Below are positions 11,411 to 22,513 of a DNA stretch of 64,000 bases, one piece after another. The stretch is from Cylindrodendrum hubeiense (taxonomy: Eukaryota > Ascomycota > Sordariomycetes > Hypocreales > Nectriaceae). The DNA is taken from NCBI GenBank assembly GCA_014621425.1, contig JAANBB010000122.1, positions 1-64,000 on the forward strand, read 5' to 3'. Both the position numbers and the translations under genes were made by a program. The notes beneath the pieces are model-generated. The model ran no database searches. It was given only the letters and a program-made list of their open reading frames with translations, and was not told the origin of the DNA. The first letter of the stretch is position 1, and every line of letters begins with the position of its first letter.

Positions 11411-11438
11411 CGGGCACTACTACGTAGTAGAAAGCCCG
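11411..11438. repeat. Second copy of the CTACTACGTAGTAG palindrome with matching flanks
   Basis: The 14-bp palindrome at 11417-11430 is identical to that at 10283-10296. Here it is enclosed by CGGGC (11411-11415) and GCCCG (11434-11438), which extends the potential stem. Confidence 0.75.
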
Positions 11439-12163
11439 ACCCTGTAGTGAGCTAGCGGTCGCAGGTAGTGGATAGAAACGGGGCTCTCGGGCTCCCTGGG
11501 GACATCCTGCCCACTTGCTTGGACTCAGGATTCGTACGACGGGTACCCAATGCAGGCGTCCCCGAGAAGTCTCACTCGCTGTGCCCTTCACGGCAAAAGA
11601 TACCTCGGGCTGAGTATCCTCAGAGGTATTCGGCGTCGTCCACCGCACCGCAGCCACCGATATCCCTCGAGGTTTTTCCTATCCTCGTCCTGGATCGACG
11701 GGGACCCTCGTTGAAAAACCGGGACTCTCCCCCCGTTTCACGTTTCGCTCCCCTTTCCCTCCTTCATCATCCCCCACAGCTTCGTTCTCTTTATTCTACG
11801 TCGAGATCCCTCTCTTCGTTTGCCTTTCTTTTACAGCGCAGCTACGCTGATCGCATTCCTTCAACTCCTGCGTCTTTGAAAGATCGCTCTGCTCACTCTC
11901 TTTCGGCCGCGCCGACATCGTACCTCGAACCGCTTCTCGTCTTGTGTCGATTGTTCTGTGTTGCCTCACTCCAGTGATCCAATCAAATCCAATCTTACGA
12001 TTGCACTTCCATTCTCTTGATACAAAGCTGCAAATTGTTGACCACGACGTCTTGTCATCTTCGACATCCACTGACTCGTCCTCCTTCGTTGAGCGTCGCC
12101 TGACCTTACACCATATATCTACCACCACAACACCAACACCAACACCAACCAACAACCGCCACC

Positions 12164-13483
12164 ATGGTCGCCAACAAGGTTGTACTCCTCACTGCCGCCG
12201 CCACTCTCGTCGAGTCGGCTCTCGGCTTCAACCTCCACCGTCACGGCCACCAGCACCTCGACAAGCGTGCTATGGAGACCGAGTGGGTTACTGAGTGGGT
12301 TACCGTCTGCGTCACTGCCGGCCAGGAAGAGGCCGCTGCGGCTGCTACCAGCACTAGCACCAAGGCTGCAGTTGCTTCCGAGAAGAACAAGGCCGTTGAT
12401 GGCGGCTCTGATGTCGTCTCTACCACTACCTCTACCACTATCGTTGTTGTACCTACCTCTACCAGCGTTGCCTACGTTGCGCCTACCTCTACCAGCGTCG
12501 CCTACGTTGCACCGGTGGCCCAGACCACTCTGACCACCGCCATCCAAGCCAAGTCGACTGTTGAGGAGGCTGCTGTGTACACCACCTCTTCCGCCGAGGA
12601 GGCCGTTGTCGCTGTCCCCGAGACCACCTCCGAGGCCGCTGTTGTCGAGGAGGTCGCCGCCACTACTACCAAGGCCGCTGCCGCCACCACCACCACGAAG
12701 AAGGCCGCTACTACCTCTACCACATCATCCTCTAGCTCTGCTGGTATCTCTCACAAGCGCGGTATTGCCTACAACGATGCTGCCCTCGCCAACACCTTCG
12801 GTGATGACTGCCCCAACTGTGGCTGGGCTTACGGCTGGAGTGCCTGGGAGCAGAGTAGTGGTAGTGCCACGCTTGACTCTTTGACCTTCATTCCTTTGCT
12901 CCATAGCGGTGACGACTACTACACCTCCGACTGGAACATTGCCGCCGCTGCCGCAATCAAGGCTGGTTCTCCGGCCCTCTTCAGCTTCAACGAGCCCGAT
13001 ATCGTTACCCAGGCCGACATGAGCGTTTCCGATGCTGTTACCGGCCATGTCACCTGGTTGAACCCCTTTGCAGGCCAGGCTCTGATCGGTGCCCCCTCTG
13101 TCTCTAACAGTGGCAAGGCTGGCAAAGGTCTCGAGTATCTCGAGCAATGGATCGATGCCTGTGCGGCCCTTGATGAGCCCTGCCACTATGACTTCTGCAA
13201 CGTCCACTGGTACAATGAGTTTACCGTCATTGATGATCTGTTCAACCAACTCGAGGCCGCCCACAAGCTCTGTGGCAAGCCCATTTGGTTGACTGAGTTC
13301 GCCCTTACCCTCGAATCCGGCTACACCGACGCCCAGAAGGTGACTTTCCTTGAGGAGGTTATCCCGAAGCTGGAGGCTCTTGACTACCTTGACGGCTACG
13401 CCTACTGGATGGTTAGCACCGATAACCTGATGACCAGCTCCACCAGCCTCAGCACTTACGGTCAGGTTTACGCCTCTACTTAG
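12164..13483 (+). CDS. Secreted GH128 family protein (Asl1-like glycosyl hydrolase)
   Basis: A single exon encodes 439 residues. A signal peptide covers about 1-21, and a Lys-Arg site at 35-36 suggests Kex2 processing. A Ser/Thr/Ala/Val-rich linker (about 50-195) with a short internal duplication (TSTSVAYVAP) looks heavily O-glycosylated. The catalytic domain runs from KRGIAYND (about 198) to the end. The motifs FNEPD (Glu277) and LTEFA (Glu378) are the two conserved glutamates expected in GH128, a family active on beta-1,3-glucan. It should act at the cell wall or outside the cell. The start context GCCACCATGG is strong, the leader is pyrimidine-rich, and TAG is followed directly by TAA. A similar fission-yeast protein is alkali-sensitive linkage protein 1. 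Confidence 0.93.
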   Translation: MVANKVVLLTAAATLVESALGFNLHRHGHQHLDKRAMETEWVTEWVTVCVTAGQEEAAAAATSTSTKAAVASEKNKAVDGGSDVVSTTTSTTIVVVPTSTSVAYVAPTSTSVAYVAPVAQTTLTTAIQAKSTVEEAAVYTTSSAEEAVVAVPETTSEAAVVEEVAATTTKAAAATTTTKKAATTSTTSSSSSAGISHKRGIAYNDAALANTFGDDCPNCGWAYGWSAWEQSSGSATLDSLTFIPLLHSGDDYYTSDWNIAAAAAIKAGSPALFSFNEPDIVTQADMSVSDAVTGHVTWLNPFAGQALIGAPSVSNSGKAGKGLEYLEQWIDACAALDEPCHYDFCNVHWYNEFTVIDDLFNQLEAAHKLCGKPIWLTEFALTLESGYTDAQKVTFLEEVIPKLEALDYLDGYAYWMVSTDNLMTSSTSLSTYGQVYAST

Positions 13484-14744
13484 TAAGGGCAAAAAGTCTC
13501 ATTTCTTGTACACTCGCTAGGGGATACCCAACCATTCAGCAAGGGTTTTTTCATTTTTTAAAAAGGGGAATTTAAGGACCTTCAGTTATTTTAAAGTGGC
13601 CCACGTCGGCTCTTCTCTGTACATATCTTTAGCATCTACGTGGTGGGCATCTGCGACTGCGGTCTAGGACTTATACACGGTGGTTTGCTTCACTCCTGGG
13701 GATTTTTGATTTTGTGTCTTGAAATCCACCATGGAAAAAAAAAAAAGATTCCCGGTTTTCTTGTACTCCAACGGTGGTCTTGAAAAATAGACCATGTGCT
13801 GTTGATCCGCTAGCACTGGTGAAATCTATGAACTTCGACAACTATGAAACGTTTTTTTTAGCTGTTAATCCTTAATTTCCCCTCTGTGACTTGATCTATA
13901 CACTAGGTAGTACCGTGATGTCGAACTATCCTTCGTGCGCTTGTTTCGAATGTTGGTGAGGGACTCAGCTGGGGTCCGTGTCTGGCTAGCCGTGGGATCC
14001 CTCAGTGTCTCGAGCCCCAGTTCGGCTGAGACGACCCGTTGCTCCTTGGCTTCATTTTGGCCCTGGGCAAAGAACCTATGGCCCGTGTCTTGCACACTTT
14101 TCTTCTCGAGCTGACTTTTTGTCCAGGAGCGGAAACTGTGCCCTGTGCTTCGTGCCCCTGGTGGCGCTTTGCTGCGGACTCGGCGAGTGTTGTAAGCGAT
14201 GTGTTGTAAGCGATGTGTTGTTGTCGCTTTGACCAAGTTAGCGATTGCGGCGCTAACAACGAATAGCCCCTGGATAGGTGTGACCGAAATGGAAATATCC
14301 CACGTGTGTTCTGGAGATTGTCAACATCGATGTTCACCATTGTGAGCGAGACTCGATCATGTTAAAGTTGTAAGTGTCTCTTCTATTTATACTGGGTATC
14401 CTATGACGTCGAAACCACCACCACACACTTTGATCCAAGATCTCAACACTATTTCCAAACTGGTCCTATATCTAGATAGGGACCTTTCAGAATATTGCCC
14501 TCCTCTCCTATAATTAAATTTGATTGCGACAACACTGCCGCGAGCACTGATAGCTCTCATGTTTGCCTCTCTGTGAGAGGATATCCAATGAAAGGACGAA
14601 AAAGGGACGTCGCGACGTGGACGCCCCGACCGCCACCAACTCCATGTCTAAATTCCACACAGGAAGTTCTAGAAACCCCCCAAAAACAAACGCCACACTT
14701 GTAGGGATGAAGACCCCGGTACACACAAGACCATAGCAAAATCT
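13484..14744. other. 3' flanks of two convergent genes
   Basis: This stretch holds the GH128 3' region, with A and T runs near 13735-13745, and the 3' flank of the minus-strand membrane gene. The 9-bp GTAAGCGATGTGTTGTAAGCGATGTGTTG duplication lies near 14190-14221. Minus-strand frames at 13865-14340 do not look coding. Confidence 0.45.
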
Positions 14745-16562
14745 TTAGTTGCGAGCTTCGGGCTTGCCACCGGTGATGCGGGTCCGGGGCGGCTCGGGGA
14801 TCTCGTGGTGGTTGTTGACGCCGTAGCTCGGGGGACGGGGCGGGTAGCCGTAGGGGACTTCGTCGTCATCGTCCTCAACCTTGTTGCCCTCTAGGTCGAG
14901 ACCGAATCCGCTTGTGGGTCGGCTCTGGCGGTGGATGGTAGTGGTGACAACGACACCACCGCCTCCGCCGGTGCTCGATACCTTGGCCATGTCCATTTCG
15001 CGGCCGTCGTCGGATGATTGCGCAGTAGCAGTGGCGACGAGCGAGATCTCGGCGTCGGTACCGTGGGGCGAAGGAGGAGGCTGAGCCATGGGATTCATTT
15101 GGTGAGACGATGCGTGAGGGTCGCGGGGTCCACGGCTGCTGTTCTCGTTGTGGTGATTGTAGGTGTTGTTGGAGGACTGTCCGCCTGAACCAGCATTGTC
15201 CTTGGAGGTGACCCACTGGATGACGAGGGCAGAGAAGAGAACTGCAACAAGTTAGGGGTTGAAAATGTGGGAAGAGGAAACAAGGGTACTGACTGTCAGA
15301 GTTGCAGCACATGAGGCAAACCCAACCAGGCTCTCCGTTAAGGGCCATCAAGACACTCAGGTTGCTAATCTTCAATCAGTACTTTCGTCTCAAATTTAGA
15401 TGCCAGGGGGGCCAGGGGGGTTAGATCATACACAATGCTACTGATCAGGGTGCAGCAAGAGCCGACGAAAGTACGAAACGCAACGTTCTGAAGACGCTCG
15501 TTGGCGGCGGTTTTTGGCATGCTCTTGAACGAATACAGGTCTTTAAAGTGTCAGTATGATTCCTCATGGACCTGGGCGCTGGCAACTGACTCTTGAGAGG
15601 GATAAGGAAAAGGATGGTCAGGTAGATGTTGACGATGGCATCAAAGCTGATGAGGGGAATCATGGAGATGCTTCTCATGCCGATGATGCACACTCCGTTC
15701 TCGTCGATCTTGGCAATTCGGCTACACAGATATTGGTTAGTTGAGATTTCCAAATTGGCCCTAGCGGACGTCTTACAATATGAAGTTCAGAATGACGACA
15801 ACGCTGTAGAGACCAAGCATGCCAAACGAGTTGAAGCAGTAGAGCTTTGATTGGAGGCGAGTCTTGGTTGTACTTCGAATGATGTGCTGAGAAAGGTCAG
15901 CGTCACGTCAAAATGTTGTTGGTTGCGGTTGTGACTTACAGCCTTCTCAACAAGGAATACATAGATGAACTGAAGTAAGAGTTAGAGGCTATAATCTAAC
16001 AATACTGAACATGACGGCTTACAATCTGGAATGTTTTATTAGTATACTGTCGCGAATGTTGTCGGATGGGAATGAATGACTAACCTTGGTGGTCATATAA
16101 CAGACGAGACAGAGGAGAATGGCGCCGTGGCACATGGCATAGCTGGAATTCACGCCAAAGATTTGCTGTAGGATTGCAGTGACGACGACGAAAAGCATGG
16201 AATCGGAGTAGATGACGAAGACAACTGCAAGTTGTTTTAGTCTTACGCACGATGATGGAGCCTCTGCGGTTGAATAGCAACTTACGCCAGACCACGAGTG
16301 GTAGATTGGTCCATACTTTGATGGCGGTGATTCTCTGGTCTGCAGAATCGTCAGCAGTCATTCAAATAATTCTCGAGTCTAATGTAAGACACGAAACATG
16401 TTGGTGAGGTTTCTTACGAAGGCAGATGGACAGGACGGAGATGGAGGCGAGGGCGACGAGCAGACCCATGACATCGCCGGCAATGGGAACAGGGGCACCG
16501 CCCTTATCAGAGCGGTCCATCATATACGACAGCATGTCGGAGGGAGCGGGAGCGGGAGCCAT
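14745..16562 (-). CDS. Seven-helix integral membrane protein, ten exons with a 3-nt microexon
   Basis: The exons are 16418-16562, 16286-16339, 16085-16224, 16023-16025, 15940-15969, 15777-15886, 15591-15721, 15432-15540, 15294-15364 and 14745-15241. They join in one frame to 429 residues. About seven hydrophobic helices are visible (near 30-48, 57-75, 95-113, 145-165, 178-203, 223-248 and 254-273), with a conserved-looking FLVEKAHIIR segment after the third or fourth. The C-terminal 150 residues are polar, Ser/Gly/Pro-rich and acidic (EDDDDE), probably cytosolic. The fold resembles a fungal family of predicted seven-helix plasma-membrane proteins of unknown role. Nine introns in 1.8 kb is unusually dense for this window. 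Exon 4 is three bases (ATT, Ile114), discussed as a finding. Confidence 0.82.
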
Positions 16563-16882
16563 TGTGGATGGGTTGGTCGAGTACTGGGCGTCTGGATGAA
16601 GGCCTCACAACCCAAAGATGATTGTCGTGATGGTCGAGAAGTCCTGGCAAACCGAAGTAGTGCGAGACAAGTGCAGCCCGGAAGAAGGTCGATATTAATA
16701 ACGAGAAGGCGAGAGCCAAGAAAGCAAATACAGCAGCCCACAGGGCGACGAAGTGGAGGGTGGGGGAATTCTCCGGGTGGACGTGGATCGAGTCAGTAGC
16801 TCGAGGCTTCTGGCACCGAGTGCGATCGAGACACGGGGTGTGGATGTTCGAAGAGGTCAAGGCGCAGCGGGAGAAGCTAAGG

Positions 16883-16901
16883 GTGTGTGTGTGTGTGTGT
16901 G
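16883..16901. repeat. (GT)n microsatellite
   Basis: Nine uninterrupted GT units are followed by a degenerate GAGTGTGAGTG stretch. It lies in the upstream region of the minus-strand membrane gene. Confidence 0.9.
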
Positions 16902-18460
16902 AATGGGAGTGTGAGTGCGAGTGAGTCTTTGGCCTGAGTGCTGTGTGTCCGTGTTTGTCTGTGTTGGCGTCTCGACGAAGGACGCCAAGAGTAGCGCAAA
17001 CGGGCAGGATGGCGGCCTAGTACGGGGCCTCCAGAGGGGCAAAAGAACGGGGGCCGTGGAGGAGTGAAGCTTTGGCCGAGGGGATCTCGGTGGGAATGAC
17101 GCTCCGAAGGCGATCGGGAATGAAGAGGAGGTAGTGAAGGAAGACGAAGGAGGGCTAGGGGGACGAAGGATGGCCGAGGAGGGCAAAGTTAGAGGAGGAG
17201 TGGTTAGGTTAGTTAATATGTCAATTAGAGCATAAGGTTGAGGCGGTGGCGTTGGTGTTTTCTGGGGCCAGGCTTGCACTCGTTGCGTGTTGCTTATTGC
17301 TTGTTGCTTTGTGCCGTTGGTGTTGGTGTGCTTTGGCTTGCTTGGTGGCCTTGGCCTGCTTGGTGTGAAATGCAATGCACGAGTGCGTCTTGCTTTCCAC
17401 AAGGGCTTGACTGGGTCCGATCCAATGCCCGGCGGAACCAGGCGAGTTGACTTTTGCCTGCTTCCCAGTAGCAGTCGATAGAGTGCTTCCGAATGCCCTT
17501 CTCAAATCTGCATTCGTTCGTCGCTGGATTGCCGAGGGTTGATTCCAAACGCTACCGGACTGGGCGTCGTGGCGGCGATTGGAATGAGATGGCGGCCGCC
17601 GTGACAACGCAGGTACGCCCGCTTTTCTCGCCTCTCGGTCCTCGACACCCGCTGCTTCTCGATGCTTGGATGGCGGATCGAGTGGTCCCGTTCCTTTGAG
17701 TTGAGGCTATACCGGAGCTGGGGGATAATGGCCTTCCCGCAGAAGAGATGGGACGGAGACACGATGCCCAAACTGGATGACTACGCGGCTGGTTTTCCGC
17801 GGTTCGTCGGTAGCGTCCTGCCCTCGGACCGTCAAACGTCACGATGGTCGACGATGGTCGATCTCGCTCGGATATTTTCCCCCGACAAGCTTTGTTAGTG
17901 ATCAAAGGAAAATCTCCGTACGGCCTAGTTCGCGGGCGACGTCTCCGTCGGGAAGGACCTTGGGGCCACCGCGGATGGTTGCGTTCGATGCAGCAGGAAG
18001 CACGCCAAAAGAGGATCTGGGCCGCGAGATTATGCAGCTGCAGCAGTTGGAGAGTGTCTGTGTGTAATGGTATACAGGAGGCAGCGCCGCGGTGGTGGTT
18101 GATGATGGCGTTGACGAGATGCTGTCTGATCGAGACAAGAGTCAAAATGGCGGTTGCGATGCAGCCAGTCGAGGGGATTATATGTCCCGACGAGGAACCT
18201 GTCAAATATCTATGCATTCCAGCTCCTCTGGCCCAGCCTTCAAATGATACATCACTTACTCCATCCATCCCAATATTTCGTCCCATCACAGCACATCCCG
18301 CGTCACCCCTCCAGCACAATCTGATCCCGCACAGCATGGCTGCTGCCGACCTGCATCAGACAGGTCAAGAGACAAACAAAACAAGACGAGACACGACTAG
18401 ACTAGAATAGACAGAACAGACAGCAGGTCGCACACGACAAGCAGCCAACGGGGCCACAGT

Positions 18461-18479
18461 CACACACACACACACACAC
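18461..18479. repeat. (CA)n microsatellite
   Basis: This is a run of about nine and a half CA units in non-coding DNA. Confidence 0.9.
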
Positions 18480-20745
18480 GATACCTGCAAAAGTACATTT
18501 CATGTGAACTAGAAAGGAAAGGGAGAAAGAAAAAAAAGAGGCGCCACGGCCGCCACAACGATGGCATTGGATGTACGGAGTATTGGCGTGGGCGTTGTGT
18601 ATGTGTCTGCTTTCGCCATCACCTCAACGCACATGCCTCGAAAAGATACTTGTTAGCCAGCGCCTCGACCAAATGGCAAGAAAGTCTCCGCCGCCGTCAA
18701 CAAATCACGGGTGCGGCCGAGTGCCAAGATGTCGAGCTTGACTGGGTCCCGGCCATCTTTTCGAGGTCGGCCCCAGGAGCCTAGTGCGGGCTAGAGAGGC
18801 TAGAGAGGCTAGAGGGGGATCCACGCCACGATCTGGACGCGCAAGGACGGGGCGCGATGGGGACTTGATGGAGTCTCAATATGGGCTCCCTGCTGATTAG
18901 CGGCAACACGGGGTGCGTATCTCTGCTTATCTGGGGTCTGTATGGGCCTGTCCGGGGGCTCAATGGGTCTTCGCTGGCTAGCAGTGGATATGCCAAGGGT
19001 CGACCACGTCTGTCAGGTGTCAAGGCGATGGGGGCAGTCAAGCTCGTCGTCAATGCTGATACTCTGGTGGTTACAGATCAGCTCGCCAGCCACATCCCTC
19101 GAGCTATCGAGCTGAATCAAGGACAATACAAGGACAATACAGGGACAATGGAGGATGTAACAACACACACCCTGGACAATAGACTGACGAAAAGAAACGA
19201 GGGGCATCCAGCCATAAGCAGCAACCCAAAGGAAAAGCAATTCGTGACATGTTGTCTTTCACTTTGTTATTTCGCTGCTTTCTTTTTCTTGTTACTTTTT
19301 CTTTGGTTCGTTCGTTTACAATCATACCCACCCTAGCCACCTTTTGTCTTTGTCACTCCCTGCTTCTGGGTTGCATGTCCACTTGAACACTAAACGGCTT
19401 TTGGCGATCGGGCAGACGGATAGATCGTGCATTGCCAATCGTCCTCGGACGGGAGATTTTCGAACTCGGCCTGGATTATGCCCGCACGCACTGACACTGG
19501 GGCCCTTGGACGGCTGTCGCCGTGCCTTGCGAGCTTTGAGTAACCTTACTATAGTGCGCGGCAGTAATAGGTGCCGCAGGACGCGGCCTAGTGTGATCCC
19601 TCGACCACTAGCAGCCTGGACCTCGCTGGCAGCTATGACGGAGCAAGCCATGGTGGCTGAAGGCAGATGAGGCCCCCCAGAAGGCCACAGCAGCAATGGC
19701 AGCGGGCGAAAACTTGACTCACAGCGTCAGCTAGCATAGCGACAAGCTGACTTGTGCTGGCCGCTACTGCCAGGTCCTCGCTGGTTGTTGGTGAGGGACT
19801 GGTGAGGGTGGCGGGGATCAACCCTGTTTGGCAAGGGGAAGAGCCCCGACCGCTAGGTCTGAGCATAGCTCAGGGCACTCGAGGCGGACTTGTTTGGTCA
19901 CTGTCTAGTTTCTCCAGATGAGAAACAGAACCAGCTGAACTGAGCTCTGGTGGGTAGCGGGTTCACTAGACCAGTGAAAGACTATCAGGACTGAGGTCTG
20001 AAAACGGGGGGGGCTCTGGACGTGTTCCTGGAGTGGTGGAGTTGGTGGTCGGCGGTGTCGGAGGCTGGAGATTGACGCAGGTCTCTGGCATACGAACACT
20101 CTGTAGGTCTGTCTTGGCCACTCTGCGAGCCTGCCTGGTGCGTGGCACAGCGAAGGTACCACGGCGAAGAGCCATGGTCTCGGACTCGCTTGAAACAGAG
20201 ACGGGTGATACCAGTCGCCAGCGCAGCTCGCACCGCCTCCAGTCAGTGTTGCCGCTGTGTTGTGTTGACGAACCGTGAACCGCTGGAGACAGGGAGATCA
20301 GCAATCTGAGCGACAAGAGACGAGACCCATCCGCTGTGCTCTCAACTGCAGCTCATCCCTCGCTGCCTGCCTGCAGGAGTGGACTACGACGATGGTGTAG
20401 TGGCTACTGGGCCTGTGTTTTTTTCTTCTTTTGGTTTTGTTTCTGGCGCTCCTGCGGGAACACTCGTGCGTGCCTCCAGCGTCCAGGCTGAGACATTCCC
20501 TAGCCGAACGTTGGATAGAGGTTCAGGTGAGATAGGTCGGTGTGGTCCGGGCCTCTACCCCGTACTGTGCTGTGCTTGACCGGTATGTAGACGATGCAAG
20601 GCAGGTAAAGATGGGCTCCGGTCTATGCGGCCCCGGCAGGCTGATAATCTTGCCGCCTTCTCAGTCCCTGTGCTCACCATGACCACTGTCTCACTAATTG
20701 GACGACGGATTCGCTCAGCCTCCCCCCTGCTCCAACGTTGCCCCT

Positions 20746-20789
20746 CCTTGCCAAACTCCTTGTCAAACTCCGTGTCAAACTCCTTGTCA
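20746..20789. repeat. 12-bp tandem repeat
   Basis: The unit CCTTGTCAAACT is repeated about 3.7 times with one or two differences per copy. It reads as a 4-residue repeat on the minus strand, but no supported gene surrounds it. Confidence 0.8.
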
Positions 20790-21324
20790 GCCGTCAGAGA
20801 CAGGGCTGAAGACTGGGCTAGGACCGGAAGCAGAAACAGCACGACGGCCAGGAGAAGAAAAGAAATGAAGAAGAAACCCTGAGACAAGCCAGCGCAGGCC
20901 GTGCTGAACGCTGCTGGGCAGCGCTGTACAGCAGCAGTTCTGCACAAGGTTTCCCGGCAGGTGGTGCAGGTGGTGCAGCTGGAATTCTGCATTGCCTGCC
21001 ACGGAAATGTCCACCGCCATCGGACTCGGTGACTTGGCTGCCACCGGGCGGCGCCATGATTCCCTCCTGTCGGGAAGCGCTTGTTCTGTCCCGTGGTGGG
21101 ACATGCCGGGACATGCCCGGGACTCGCGTTCTCTCACTCCATCGCCCTCTCTCGCCCTCTCTCACCCTCTCTCGGTCGACCCAACCCACCCAATCCCACG
21201 CATTCGGTATGGTTGTACGGGTGTAGTACCTGGCTAGCTGCTTAGTAAATGTGCCGTCCCGAACTGTCCGCAATTGGCACACACACAGGAGAGTGAAGAC
21301 GAACAAGCTCAGCCAGCTTGGGTG

Positions 21325-21386
21325 AGCTTGTGGCAGCTTGTGGCAGCTTGTACCGGCTTGTGCCAGCTCATGCCAGCTTGGACGGG
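21325..21386. repeat. 10-bp degenerate tandem array
   Basis: About six copies of an AGCTTGTGGC-like unit lie head to tail, with divergence increasing along the array. Confidence 0.8.
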
Positions 21387-22467
21387 CTGGTTGGGAGTCG
21401 GACTGCGGGCCTCTTCGTGCGTTGCCAATAGCTCCAAACCTTGATCTCTGGGCCTACTGCTCTATGGCTCCCTCGCCCTGCCCACACCCCTGAACTCCCC
21501 ACTGTCTCCCACTATTACTCCACTGTAACTTTCCGCTATCCCTCCCCCCACTGCCCGCCCCATCTCCTCCCACTTGCCCGATCCCGCACCCACTCGGACG
21601 CAACCACTGTCACCGTCTCGTTGGGTCGAGACCACATCCGCCAGCCCTTGGGATTGGTTCCTTTTTTACTTGTTCTTTGGCTGGCTCGTCGCGCCTGTCA
21701 TTTGAATAATCCCAATAGTCGCGATCAATCACCAGGAAACCCGATCCAGGCCGCCAAGTTCCCCCCTACGCCAGTCCGGCGCAGGCATTAATTAGTGCTG
21801 AAGTCAGGGTGTATGCCCTGTCCTGTCAGTTTGATGATCGCCCATCGCCCCGTCCAAGTGCCAGATCGGCCCGCTTTACCGAGTAACCCCTACCCTCTCC
21901 GACCTACGGTGCCCTCTCGGCCTCTACGCCGACCTGGGGAACACCACCATAGCCTGCCGCCACCGACACCGTCTCGCGGCTCAGGTGACGTAGTCGACAC
22001 CGCTGCTGATAAGAGTGTAAGTTCGTACCGTTTCCAGCATCCTACATAGTGCTATCCTTCGCTACAGTGTAAGAGCGTGCGGATACAGAAAGACTTGCGT
22101 CGCTCCCCTGCCACATCCTGACTGCCGACGGCTTTTCCCCTGTCCCTGACGCCCTGTCGCGATTCGATCGCCCGCTGATACTCGATGATGGGCTCGCTGA
22201 TTGGACAGGTAAGCTCCCCCCATGGCAAGTTACCGCCAGGCTATCGGGCATTTTCGAGGCGCCGTCGCACGCCGTCGCACACCTTCGCACACCGTCGAAT
22301 GTCATCGGATCAACCGGCCTTCTGCACAATTATGCCGAAACAATGCATGGCTTCCGCGTGTGTCTTGTCTCGCCTTTCCCCTCCACCAAGCGTGGGCCTG
22401 ACTCTCTTCACCAGCCCCCCCGACGATGGCCTCACACACTCAGACAGTGTAGTCAGACAGTGTAGAT

Positions 22468-22513
22468 GATCAGCGGAGAAGATCAGCGGAGAAGATCCGC
22501 GGAGAAGATCAGC
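22468..22513. repeat. 13-bp tandem repeat
   Basis: GATCAGCGGAGAA occurs twice perfectly, once with a single change, and then as a partial copy. It is preceded by a duplicated CAGACAGTGTAG at 22441-22464. Confidence 0.85.

Larger units (their letters stand above)
8850..12163. other. Long intergenic region ending in the pyrimidine-rich leader of the GH128 gene
   Basis: No frame with coding-like codon use was found. It contains a 10-bp tandem repeat (9361-9388), a palindrome cluster (10260-10296) and a second copy of one palindrome (11417-11430). From about 11640 onward the plus strand is strongly C/T-rich, the usual look of a highly expressed fungal gene leader, running into the GH128 start. 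Confidence 0.5.

Noticed and set aside
11073..11657. 194-codon minus-strand frame upstream of the GH128 gene
   Set aside because: There is no domain and no consistent codon preference, and it overlaps plus-strand frames of similar length.
12725..13492. 255-codon frame antisense to the GH128 gene
   Set aside because: It mirrors the codon bias of the real gene on the other strand.
17552..18337. 261-codon minus-strand frame
   Set aside because: It overlaps frames of similar length on the plus strand and has no recognisable domain.
22468..22513. Regularly spaced repeat considered as a CRISPR-like array
   Set aside because: The units are contiguous 13-mers without spacers, and the genome is eukaryotic.
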